A program made the position numbers and the translations under genes. A DNA stretch of 64,000 bases, from positions 24,142,090-24,206,089 of the forward strand of contig NC_083638.1 in NCBI RefSeq assembly GCF_963576545.1, given 5' to 3'. The notes under the pieces were generated by a model. It searched no databases, was not told the DNA's origin, and saw only the letters and a list, made by a program, of their open reading frames with translations. This document shows positions 23,067 through 33,753 of the stretch, piece by piece (position 1 is the stretch's first letter; each line of letters opens with the position of its first letter). The stretch comes from Limanda limanda (lineage: Eukaryota; Chordata; Actinopteri; Pleuronectiformes; Pleuronectidae).

Positions 23067-23147
23067 CTTGTCCTCCTTCAAAGTTCGTATCGTGGCCTCG
23101 AGCTCCTGGAGAATCTTGTCTTGTTCACACAGTCGACTTAATTTCAC
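23067..23147 (-). CDS. plekha7: plekha7 exon: coiled coil, LCEQDKILQELE
   Basis: Encodes residues 649-675 in phase 0. VKLSRLCEQDKILQELEATI and RTLKEDK match the PLEKHA5/6/7 motif (I/L)CEQ(D/N)(K/R)V(L/V). The exon must end at AAG followed by GTTTTT, an unusually poor donor, to join the next exon's DKLESVL in frame. Confidence 0.93.
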
Positions 23148-24284
23148 CTAAAGGAAAAACAAATAGAAATAAGAAGATAGAAACTATACGTACACTTCTC
23201 CTTCTTATTAGTCTCTGTTAAGCTGTAATAATTCAACAGTGTGGAGATAATGCAACAATAAAAACTGAAAAGAGATAAAACAATAACTGGACTGATGAAG
23301 TACAGTATCTGTTAACAACAGACTGTTCATTTCTTGTCTTTGTGAAGCTTTAGTTTAACAGCACAGCCAGATAAGATGGATTGATCGTCTCCCGCAGTCT
23401 CCGCTGTCTGGGAATATGTCAATAAGGCTCAACTGTATGAAAACCCCAGAGGAATTCCTCTCATCAGCGCAGTGAGAAATATCAAAAGGCTCCAGACTGT
23501 CTACTTTGGGGGCGAGAACTGGTAATACCCATTATAAGTAATCATAATCAAAAATCCATATTTTCACATTCACTTTTGGCAAAAACCGCCTTAATTGAGA
23601 GTGACAGATTTGTTTTCCCAGAAATGGGTTATGTGTTTATGAAAACAGCATAAGTCTGCCTACTTCACAGCCTTTCTCACACAGTGCATTTCTTCCCTCA
23701 GATCTATTTATCATTCTGTTCAATTAATAATTAAGCTGTTTTTATTTTTGCTGCCGTATATTGTTGTTTTTAATTGCATGAAATATTCATTGTTCAGACA
23801 AATTTACTGGCAATTTCTTATAAATTGTTAAAATGGAACAATGCTAATGATGAAAAGCCAGGACATCCATCTTATTTACCTCCATTCAGCAGAAAACAAA
23901 GAACCAGAGAAGCCGCATCAGGCAAATCAAACTGAAAAATTTAACAGCTCAACATCTAAAACTCCCATTACATGTATTTTTCTCTTTAAATTGCAGGGAG
24001 GAAAATAAAAGCTGTGGTCGATACTTTCAGGCCCTCACTGTGCAGCGTGCGTGGATGTCCCCACAGTGTTGCAATGCACATACGTTCCCTTCCCTTAGCC
24101 GCCTCTGTTTACCACAGCTTAGAATCATGCACACACAAAAACCACACCAAAACACACAGTAAAGTCAGATGCTTCTCTGTAGTGGATTACAAGAAGTTGA
24201 GAAAAAATAGATCTTACAGAAAAGAAAGAGACGGATAAACAACGTGCTCATCTTCAAATCCTGAGACCGTAACGATTCACTTAC
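23148..24284 (-). other. plekha7: plekha7 intron
   Basis: AT-rich intron. Frames such as 24014-24238 on the plus strand are unrecognised and most likely chance. Confidence 0.7.
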
Positions 24285-24356
24285 ATCAGCATCACTTTCT
24301 GCTATTTTCACAGGCCTGGAAGGTCTTTCTTTTTTTAAACTCTCTCGTCCAGTAAC
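24285..24356 (-). CDS. plekha7: plekha7 exon: RPVKIAESDAD
   Basis: Encodes residues 625-648 in phase 0. VTGRESLKKERPSRPVKIAE and SDAD match the vertebrate PLEKHA7 stretch MTGRDLLKDRSLKPVKIAES. The donor is GTAAGT (optimal). Confidence 0.94.
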
Positions 24357-26496
24357 CTGAAATTACCAACAGCCACAAGTAAAGTGTTTAACATCAGTAA
24401 TCGAAAGGCATTGTTTAAGATATCTTACGACTAATACTTCCAGGTCACAGTTAACAACAACCACAAGAATAGTCATCATACAATGAGATTTTTGGACAAG
24501 TCAAATTGATGGAACTACAAAAAATAATGACGAAAATAAAACGCAACCAAAGAAGCCAAAAGCACAAGCTGGAAAAATCTGAAACGAGGCAGAGAGAGTT
24601 TCTGTGTCTTTGAATTGGGGGGGGGGGGGACCCTAAAAATCACAAGGCTGCTCTTTCTTAGCAGCTTCATACAAAAACAACCAGGTCCTTTATCAGAAAC
24701 ATCATTTTTACTACTGGGTATATTTAAGTTTGAGATATTTTTTAATGTAATTTGGGTGAATGTTGAACTGTAAGTTAACACGGCCTCTAGTTTCATGGTG
24801 TGGTTAGGCTGCATTATCTGTAAATGCTGGTGAGAATAATGACAGCATGTGCAAAAGACAATAATTAAAAAATAACAAACTGATTTTTATATGAGTCGAG
24901 CCATCGAATTTAATAAATTGCTTGTTCATTACCACTTATTGTTTGTATCTTGAACTGTGATAATAAATACACTTTCTTCTTATGCTCTTTATTGATAATA
25001 TCCCTAATTAAAAATATCATATAGGAATACAGCCAAATCCAATGGGAGTGTCGGTTAAAGGTGCATTTTCCATATTTTACATGTTAAAGTAAATTACTGT
25101 GACTTCTACTATAATGTAAGGTAACACCAGGCCTGTATTAAAATGTATTCTCTGGTTCTTGAGGAAGTCTGGTCTTGTTTTTTTACTCAAGTGATCACTA
25201 TATTGAGTTTGACAGACATGGGTTTTTAGCATTATGAAAAACAATACTAAGTTGAAAGTCACAGGTCAGAAAGTGTTTTGTGATCTTTATGTTTTCCAGC
25301 TTTATATAACTGCATCATTAAGTTTCTATAGTATTGAAGACCAAGACTCTAAAAAGGATGTGTGGACACCACCGAATGAAACCAGAGGCCCAAATAGCTG
25401 TGATATCAAGATCACATTGTCATTTTCCTAAAGAGCTCCATTGGGTGATCTTCTCTGCTCTCACAAGCAAAACAAAATCAAAGTAATGATAACAAAGGCA
25501 CGTTCAACAGCACATTCAGAAATGCATTCTAGCATGCAAGGAGTCATTACAACTTCCTCTCCATCATCTCAAGTCTCATAGCAGCGTTAGAGAGTCACAC
25601 AGTGAGGGATCAGATTAAGGGATTCATGTGCAAAATCCAGAGGGATGCATCACATTCCATTCAGGAAGCGGAGGAATGGTCTGATTGAACTTTGTATGCA
25701 CACCATCCTTACATTGTAACAGTACCCACAACTCGGGGAGGAGTTTGCAAACACATTGTGTACTGAAACGATCATCGGGTCAATACTTTGGATCTGTTTT
25801 GAAACAGGAAATGGAAATGGAGAGGCATTACAGGACGTACTGTCCGTTAGAGGACCTCCCGTCGTTCCAAAACACAACCCACATTTCCAATTATTGCATA
25901 GTGGTGTAACACATACAAATCGATGAGGAAAATGCTTTGCACAGGAGTAAATTGAATCTGTGTCAGCGGATAATAAAATGAGGCATATTGTTAAAATACA
26001 GCAGAAGTGGGGCTTTGCATTTGAGCAACACTGAAATGGGAATGGGAGTTTACACGACTCAGACATTTTAGAAATGCAACCATGTGCTTATAAAAAGTAC
26101 AATTGACATCAACATGTGTTACAGTGACAAAACTACGTAAACACACTGCATCATCCAGTAGTTTCATCTACTGGAAAACATTGTGACGAACATGAGAACT
26201 TCCACTTTGAGTGAGAAGCCAAATGGTTCTGTAAGTTTACGATGCTCACATTCGATTTACTCTCTTATTAATGTGAAAATGAGCATTAATCCTCAAATGT
26301 GTAATTTACATAATAAGAAGACAAGACATTAGAAGTAGAAAGTAGACAGAACAGTGCAGAACAGAGGAGAGATCAAGGGGGAAACAGCGAGGCAGATGTT
26401 GGAGGCAGCAGCAGGAAAACAGCACTGCAGTCCAGAGACAGGGAGTGAAGTAGAGGATGAAAAGGATAAAGTGGCATTTACTTTGTTGGGGCCCAC
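24357..26496 (-). other. plekha7: plekha7 intron
   Basis: About 2.1 kb of AT-rich intron with a C/G homopolymer at about 24618-24629. Frames at 24515-24814 and 25650-26066 on the minus strand show no domain features. Confidence 0.65.
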
Positions 26497-26550
26497 CTTC
26501 AGATCTAGATACTCCAGGTCCTTCTTCAGTTGTATGTAAGTATCATCAGC
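26497..26550 (-). CDS. plekha7: plekha7 exon: DDTYIQLKKDLEYLDLK
   Basis: Short 54-bp exon in phase 0 at both ends, encoding residues 607-624. ADDTYIQLKKDLEYLDLK differs from the mammalian sequence by one residue as I recall it (Ile for Leu). It starts the coiled-coil region. The donor is GTGGGC. Confidence 0.96.
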
Positions 26551-28097
26551 CTTTAAATGAGCAGCGGAGAGATAAATCATTTGATATGAAGCTGCAAAGG
26601 ATAATGGGTGTCCAGATGACTCCTGAGGCCTTTATTAGCTGTTCAGGCTTCGTAAACAGAACTCGAATTACCTTGATCTCAATCTGCTTTTTATCCACAG
26701 TGAGTAAAAGCCAAACTGTAACTTGATAATGGAGGAATTGAACTGGTTGTATGTCTCATGACTGACCTTGAACACAAATGAGCAACACAGGTCTTGTGCA
26801 TGCCATGAGGTCAAAGTGAGTGTTTACACTAGGGACGGGAATCGGCAGGGACCTCCCGATATGATACTATCACGATACTTAGGTGGGGATACGAAATGTA
26901 TTACGATTCTGTGGGTATTGCGATTTTGTAAGTATTGTGATTCGATATTACGATTTCCTGGGATTTCTTTTGGTTATTTTTATTTTTTAAGTACGTGACC
27001 ATGGAAAAATGTTGAATCATACCTTCAAATATAACACAGTCAAATTCACTTATAGCTTTACAAGTTTTATTTCAAATATTAACATTAACTTAATGACCGC
27101 TGGGCAGCCAATAGAGAAAATAAATAAAAAAATGTGCCCTATTATTGTATATTCTCTGTCAACTGCACACAAACTGACAGATTAAGAAATTTATGCCACC
27201 TAGGCTACTTTTCAACAATAAATAAAAGGTAAATTAAATAGAATGAATAAAAGTTTACTTAAAATATAAACTTTGAAATAAACAAAAAGAAGGCTGTCGT
27301 TGTTTGCATGTAGGCGATACAAAGCTAGCTTGGGTATGTTTAGATTCTTGTGCAAATACAAGAGCTGGTCAACATGCTCTGGGGTGATGTTGCTCCCCCC
27401 ATATATCCCCCCCCCCCCGTATAAACCAATAAATATGTTTTAAAAAATCGATTTGGGAGGCAGCATGGCGATTTAAAATCGTCATTCACAAGAATCGCGA
27501 TTTGTAACTGAATCGATTTTTTCCCCCATCCCTAGTTTACACTCCTTCATAAGCACAGAGAATGACCAGAGAATGGTTGGATGTGAGCAACTGGGTGTTG
27601 GTGTCATTACTGAGCACCAGTACAGCTTCACTGTGGTCGGCTTTTCTTACAGCTCTGCTCTCAGAAGAGAAACTGTGGCCTGATGGCTGCTTTAGAGTTA
27701 TAACACCAAGAGCAGAGATTTACAGAAATGTAGATGGAAATGTGAAAAGTTTAAAACGCAAGCACAGTCAACAAGCAACATGCTGGAAATATGGCACATT
27801 ACTTATTTTAAACAGAATAACACAAGGCTTTATTGGCTCTTTTTGAACAAGGTGGACGAGCGACACTCATTATTAAGACTAATGCGATGCTAAAAGGCAA
27901 ACTGGACAGTCTGAGGTACTACACAACCCATGCCAACATGATTGAGTAAACAAGACAACCAAGCAGTGCCAATGGACTCACAGTCTTTGAAGCATGACAG
28001 GGAAGTAATGTATGGGATTGGCTGGGGTGATGGGCACCACAATGCACTGGCAGTGGTTGCAGTTAAGGTGGTTAGGGAATATGCGAGGACCCCTGAC
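26551..28097 (-). other. plekha7: plekha7 intron carrying a hAT element
   Basis: Nearly half of the intron is the hAT element at 26830-27534. The plus-strand frame at 27562-27846 is not recognised. Confidence 0.8.
26830..27534 (-). mobile_element. Internally deleted hAT transposon with transposase remnant
   Basis: The ends read TAGGGACGGGAATCG and, from the other side, TAGGGATGGGGGAAAAAATC. Exact 8-bp duplications GTTTACAC flank it at 26822-26829 and 27535-27542, as expected for hAT. On the minus strand, 27310-27394 translates to SNITPEHVDQLLYLHKNLN and onward, which resembles the C-terminal end of hAT/ZBED-type transposases (from memory). No longer transposase frame remains, so at 705 bp this is a deletion derivative. 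Direct and inverted copies of GATTCGAT-like words lie under both ends. Confidence 0.9.
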
Positions 28098-28232
28098 CTG
28101 CATGCCGGGGCCTAGAAGGCCGTTGTGCTGGTGGTGCTGCAGGTGAGCGAACGCATAGTTGGGGCTATGCACACCAACCATCTTGGCCTGGTGCCTCCGA
28201 AGCTGAATGAGGAGCAGAGTCAGCTCCTCTGG
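28098..28232 (-). CDS. plekha7: plekha7 probable cassette exon: PEELTLLLIQLRR
   Basis: A 135-bp open stretch with a TTGGCCACAG acceptor and a GTCAGG donor, in phase 0 on both sides and placed between the SAPSLHGKT and ADDTYIQLK exons. It encodes residues 562-606, starting PEELTLLLIQLRRHQAKMVG, then a His/Gln-rich stretch. The PEELTLLLI-LRR phrase matches a segment I recall from long isoforms of PLEKHA5/PLEKHA7. The canonical human PLEKHA7 protein joins the flanking exons directly, so this exon is probably alternatively used. Confidence 0.82.
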
Positions 28233-28658
28233 CTGTGGCCAAGCCCCGGGGTTTAAGGACCAGAGGGCCAGTGCAAGCACAGAGGAATGAGAGAAACATA
28301 TTTGAGACCCATCTGTGGTAGTACAGTGGCTGAGCTACAGCAGCAGAGAGAAGTGACTTCCTGCTCATGTCCTCATAATGGTGGGAAAGTAAAAGCTACA
28401 GCTGCTGTGTGGAGATGTGATATATTGTGCTACAAGGGCTTTGAGGACAGAGGTTATCAGGTCTGATAACACTCAACAAATGTGTGACTTTACAATGGTT
28501 CAGTCAGCTCTAGATTCTACATCTTGTTGCTGTCACAGAGATAAGCATAAGAAATACAGTGTTCATACCAGGATTGTCTGTGTTCGACTACAGTAAAACT
28601 ACCACAACACTACCGATGAACCCAAGGTATGTGGTGCATGTACTGGAGAGGATCGTAC

Positions 28659-28733
28659 CGTTTTGCCGTGTAAGCTCGGTGCACTGACGGTGTGTGTGAT
28701 GTAGCCCATGTTTGGCATGGACCTTCTCTCTAT
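28659..28733 (-). CDS. plekha7: plekha7 exon: RRSMPNMGYITHTVSAPSLHGK
   Basis: Encodes residues 537-561 in phase 0. RRSMPNMGYITHTVSAPSL is nearly the same as in other PLEKHA7 proteins and contains RRSMP, a likely basic phosphosite context. The donor is GTACGA. Confidence 0.95.
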
Positions 28734-30929
28734 CTGGGAAGTCTGTGGACAGACAAATTGAATCAACTTGTTATTACAGATCTTATGCAGTCAAATCAAA
28801 CAGAATGTCTAATTTACTCCTCAGTGTTGAAAGTAAGATACAAAACCCTCCATCAAGTTAAACCATCGCCTCCAAGTCTGCAAACAAATTTGTCTACACG
28901 GCAGATTTATTTTTTCATCTATCCCTTTCTCCCTTTCATCGCTCCTCATCTCTTTCTCGGAACAAGGTGTGCCCCGAGTTCGAGACGCTACAGGGCTCGG
29001 AAAATTTGACGTTTTTGCTTAACACACAGAATAAGCGAAAACCAGGCCCACTATCGAGCCTTAAAAGGACACAAACAACAAGAGATTTAATTAACTACAC
29101 ATAAATTATACTAAACCTGCTTTCTTAAAATAACATTTGTTTGCTACCAGCAAGAGAAGCACTGTAAGCCATTCCCTCCGAGATTCCCATGCCACTATTT
29201 TTTTGCTGTATAATAGGTTTTTTATTTAAATGCGAGATCAGAAGAAAGAGACCGCTGCTGATGTTTGAGATACAGTAGAGATGTTTATTGGGTGCTGAGG
29301 AGCCCTGGGCAGATTGTATTAGCGGCTAATAAAACATACTTCTTAGGGATATTCCACAGAGGAACACAGATCGCTATTACTTAAGTGCACCACAGCCAGA
29401 AAGCACCAGCAGCCTCAAAGATGCTGGGTGCACCAAAACTAAGTTTGTGGCGCTTCAATTTGGTTCCCATACACATGGCTCACTCGGATCATCTTGCACA
29501 CGGGCTGTGGCTCCCTTTGTTGAAAATGTATCTTCTATCAAAAGGGTTTTCCGTAATTGTGCGTCACTGTTTATGGTTATAATTAGTGTCCTAACACTGG
29601 GGTGAGTGATGGAGGAAACACAGCATCTGCGACACTTTGTTTACTTGTGCGAGGCTGACGGGTTGGTCGTGAGGCTTGTGTGTGCTGGCAAATGTGGTGA
29701 TGGTTTGGAGGGAGATCTGTTCACATGTGGAGGGAGTGGTGGGGAGACAGCGCAGGGTGTGGATGACGGGACGTCCCCTCGCTCCGTCTCCTGCGGTGGC
29801 GGCGCTGCTGTCGGAGCGCTGCGATTGGTTTGGGGGAGCGGTGGAGTCGCGAGCTCGTACTCACACACGCTTGCACCACCTGTGGAGGAGGCCTGGGTGT
29901 GGACTGTGTGAATCTGCAAATGATTCACATGAGCATCAAAGTGTGCGCGCTGAGAAATCAGAGCCTTCTCAGGCGGATCGTTCCCATGGTGTCCTTCAAC
30001 AGATACCTCACATCCTCTTCTGTGAGAATGAGACCTTTGTCCCTTTGGTTCACATCATGTGATTTTACACATTTTACTTTAATCACAAGCCAATGAGAGA
30101 CTACTGACATTTACAGTGTGCCAGTCTTACGGGTAAAAGCAACAACGAGTGAGAACACACATTGATGTGGGCTGGGACTCCATCTATCCATCTGAGCATC
30201 ATCTAACTTCAGTAAAATAATAATAATATTTTTCAAACTGATTCCCATGAGGTCCTTCACAACGACAACTTTTACTATAAGTGTGGGAACACACCTACTA
30301 GCACCCATGTGAACCATCACTCCTCTCTGCCACTTTAAGGGCACTGTGGCACAAGAGACATGTTAACTACCCAAAAAGTAATTTTGTCTACAGAAAAATC
30401 ACACGCTGAAGAAAAATGTTTACCAAAATTTCTCATGGACAAAAGTCACATATTGAAATTCCCTGCTTTTCCGGCCAACAGTCCAAAATGCAAAGATGAT
30501 ACATCTACAAAGATAGTTTATACAGATCCCAAACTAAGAAAAAGTAGTTAATAGCAAATTAGCTCCCCAATTTTATTATTGTCTATAAACTGATCTATAA
30601 AGTATAAATCTTATCTGATTAAGCAATAAATTATTTTTAGGCCAACCAAGACAGCCCACCCTACAAAGCCCTCAGCATTTTAAATATAGTACAAGAAGTT
30701 TAAGCTACATAAGTACAAATTACAATACTTGTTGTTGGTGGTTTTTACCTTTTCATAATTTGCCAATATTGATATAATTTGCAATAAGACCAAATCAGAT
30801 CATCCTTTATACTTCTCTGAAACATAACTTTAGATTACGCAAATCAATACAATAATCTAATGAATATGCAGATTTTTTAATCTGCAGGAGTAACTTCTTC
30901 ATCCTCTCCACACTTAGCAGGAATCTTAC
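28734..30929 (-). other. plekha7: plekha7 intron
   Basis: Intron of about 2.2 kb. GC rises at about 29700-29900, producing overlapping frames on both strands (29606-30062 plus, 29641-29928 minus) without recognisable domains. I keep it as intron. Confidence 0.6.
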
Positions 30930-31470
30930 CTGGGTAAGATGTGCACAAATATGGCCGGGGGAGCTGGATCTGGTGTTGTCCCCGGATGTTACCTCATTCA
31001 GGGGCCTGACATTGCGTCTGTCTGAGGGAGTGTGTGGCCTGCGAGGGGACAGCGGTGAGAATGAGGAGGGGACGGACGGTGGGACCTCACACGGGGACGG
31101 AGGGACAGACATGGACCGGGGCATCTCCACAGTGACTCTGAAGGAGGACGAGTCCGTGAAGTTCGGCCCACTGTAAACAGGAGCAGTGGGGCTGCCGTGA
31201 CGGAACTGATGCCGCTGCTGCCACTCGTACAGCTGCCACACCATCCCCTCCTTGGCGGCCATTCGCTCGTCGGTGGACATGCGGAAGTGGCTGAGTCGGT
31301 CATGAGCGTACTTGTAGTCACTGGGCAGGTTGGACGTTGCTGGAGGAGAGTTGCTGCCTGATGGAAGACGGGGAGACTTTGGCAACGACTGATAGGTGGC
31401 CTCCACTGTGCTGCCTTTGGGCTTTAACGGGGGAGTCCGCCGGGGGAGGTTGTACTCAGTAGAGGGAGCA
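30930..31470 (-). CDS. plekha7: plekha7 large exon: VWQLYEWQQR region
   Basis: Encodes residues 357-536, after completing a serine codon. In order: YQSLPKSPRLPSGSNSPPAT, SNLPSDYKYAHDRLSHFRMS, then MVWQLYEWQQRHQFRHGSPT, MPRSMSVPPSPCEVPP and SPRRPHTPSDRR. These match PLEKHA7 line by line, and PLEKHA5 shares VWQLYEWQQR. The region is otherwise disordered and Ser/Pro-rich with many S/T-P sites. The donor after HLTQ is GTAAGA. The final stretch (RPLNEVTSGDNTRSSSPGH) is not conserved in my recollection. Confidence 0.96.
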
Positions 31471-31713
31471 CTGAGACAGAGAAACACACTTTAATACAAA
31501 GAGTTTCATATTATCTGACCACAATTATGATTTTTATTCTACATAAAATGAAATGAAAATAAATGAAACCACTGGACAGTTCAAATACACATATAAGCCA
31601 CTAGAGGGAAGCATTTACTTGAGTTTTATTTTTCCATCCTTGTTCATGCTGCTGTAGAGAGAAATGCTGTTGGAGTCCACAGACTGTATTTAAAGGAACG
31701 GAGTCACACTGAC

Positions 31714-32130
31714 CTCTTTGGTGGGTCCCCCTTCTGAACCTGGACCCACTGCTCCACCTGAGCCCGTGTGTTCTTCCTCTGCACATGTTTCTCAGTTCCT
31801 TTCTGCGGAACAAAGCCCCGCTGATAGACAAGATTTCCATTTTGTTCCGGCGGCAGAGCCAATTGGATTACGGTCGGCTGTCCGTTCTTGTGGGCGGCAC
31901 CATTGACAGGGTCAGGAGAGAGTCTCTCCGCTCGTTCCTCTGAGGTTGACGGGCCGGGCCTCACTTGGATCTCTATTCCATACCTCTCTTCATCTCCGGG
32001 AGCCAGTCTGATGCCGTTATCACAAGACTCCTTTCTGTCGGCCCTGTGAAGGATTTCTGGCTGAGGTGAGTTCTGGACGACGTGGACGTGGTTCGCTTGT
32101 GGGAAGGCCTTCTCTGGCTTCTCCACCTCA
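31714..32130 (-). CDS. plekha7: plekha7 large exon: post-PH linker, AQVEQW motif
   Basis: Encodes residues 218-355. It starts EVEKPEKAFPQANH, like the mammalian MEKVERQAVPQANH, and ends with RKNTRAQVEQWVQVQKGD, the family motif RK(S/N)-xx-Q(L/V)(E/Q)-W that follows the PH domain in PLEKHA5/6/7. The middle is poorly conserved and polar. The donor is GTCAGT. Confidence 0.95.
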
Positions 32131-33574
32131 CTGTGGAATAGTCAGATAAAAACTATAAGGGATATTAAAAAGACGCAATATAACCTGTCAACACCATGGT
32201 GGATATACAAGTGTTTATCAAGTTCATTTAGTTGAAATACAATATCTTTATACAGCCTATCCCACATTCTAGAGTAGACACTGAAGAGTTGAGGTACTTC
32301 ACCTTCGACTATTGTACATGATTACACTTTCACACTTATTTACTCAAATCTAATTTCCCTCTTCAATGTAAATTATAATGAATTGAAGGTCGGTTCTTCA
32401 CAAAAGCAATTAAAAAGAGGTGAATAAAAACCACACTCAGATTACACAGCCATAGTCATTTCCCAATCCATTTGTTTTCATACGGTCAGATTCATTACTG
32501 AGTTTCAATATCAGACACCACAGGGGATTACTCAGTGAGTTTCCATCTGCACTTTCTTAGAGAATCCATATACAGTGAATCCTCAGGGAGAAATGACAGT
32601 TGTTTTGTCTTCATTTAATTGCTCTATGTAATGTGCTGCACTTCTCAGTGTGCTCAAATTATAAGACGCATCAGGTTTCATTTGAAAATCCATGTATCAT
32701 TACTCCTAAAATTAATAAAACATATTTTTAAATGGTATACTTCATACTTCTTATTCCTGAAATAACTGATGAGGTAAAGGTAAATATAGAGGAAGGCCAG
32801 TAATTAAATATACTGTGGTGTAAAGTTATATACTTTGTTTGATTGAGGTATATGAGTTCATGGCAGCTGAGTGATCATTAATGGTTATTATATCTTCATT
32901 AGTGCAAAGCATTTCATGTAGTTAGTTTCATTTCAAAGGCCCAAACTGAGATTATCATGAACATGAGCGCTTTCTGACATAAACATTTCAGGAGTATTGA
33001 CTTACATTGGCCTCTAAGTGGCATTATTGCACAGATTATGGAAACCATGCAGAGCATCCAGCTAATCTAATTACAGTTCACAGTACATTTACCACAGACA
33101 CAGCTGTCACAGAGTATGTATTGCAGATTATTTCTGTTAATGACTGTTAATATTTTCTAAAAACCATTTCAGTGCACAAATCTCCTTTGTACATTGTGAT
33201 TAATGCTGTAGAATCAAATTCTGCTGTCAAATGTATTATGTGTGATCAGTGGTTCCAGTGAGCCTTGTTTATATCAGCCTCAGATCGACATCTACACACT
33301 GCAGACACAACACTGCCCCATAGGAAACACACAATACTGAATCTACTGTTATTATAAAACACATAAAGGAGAGAAAGCGAGCAAATTCAGAAATGAGACC
33401 TAAGTTAAAGCAGTGACCAGTTTAACACCACGGTCCCAGTGATGCCCAAGTTCTCCAATGATGTATCAAGACAAATCCACATCACAGAGACTGCTTTGCT
33501 TTATGGATTTCAAAGATGATGGTACTAGAGTACCAACCGATAAAGTGAATCCTGCTCTGTAGTGCGAGACCAAC
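32131..33574 (-). other. plekha7: plekha7 intron
   Basis: AT-rich intron of about 1.4 kb without recognisable repeats or extra exons. Confidence 0.7.
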
Positions 33575-33753
33575 CTCTTCATAGTGTGACTCTGCTGCAT
33601 CAGCGCAGCCTGGTTCATGGCGCGGATCCAGCCATTCATGTCCTCCTGTGTGTCCGCACTGAAGAAATATGTCCTCATCCCGCAGTGTTCCGCCTGTGAG
33701 CCAATCACAGAGTTCTTATTGTAAATGTAGGAGCGCATTCCTGTGTGGCTCGC
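33575..33753 (-). CDS. plekha7: plekha7 exon: C-terminal half of PH domain
   Basis: Encodes residues 158-216. ASHTGMRSYIYNKNSVIGSQ is the loop insertion typical of PLEKHA7. It is followed by MRTYFFSADTQEDMNGWIRA, with the conserved PH C-terminal helix tryptophan at about residue 199. The exon ends AAGAG before GTTGGT, a weak donor, and codon completion by the next exon gives serine. Confidence 0.96.

Noticed and set aside
29606..30062. Overlapping plus-strand frames of 101 and 128 codons and a minus frame of 95 codons
   Set aside because: A locally GC-richer intron. No recognisable domain, no splice sites that fit the plekha7 phase, and no similarity to PLEKHA7.
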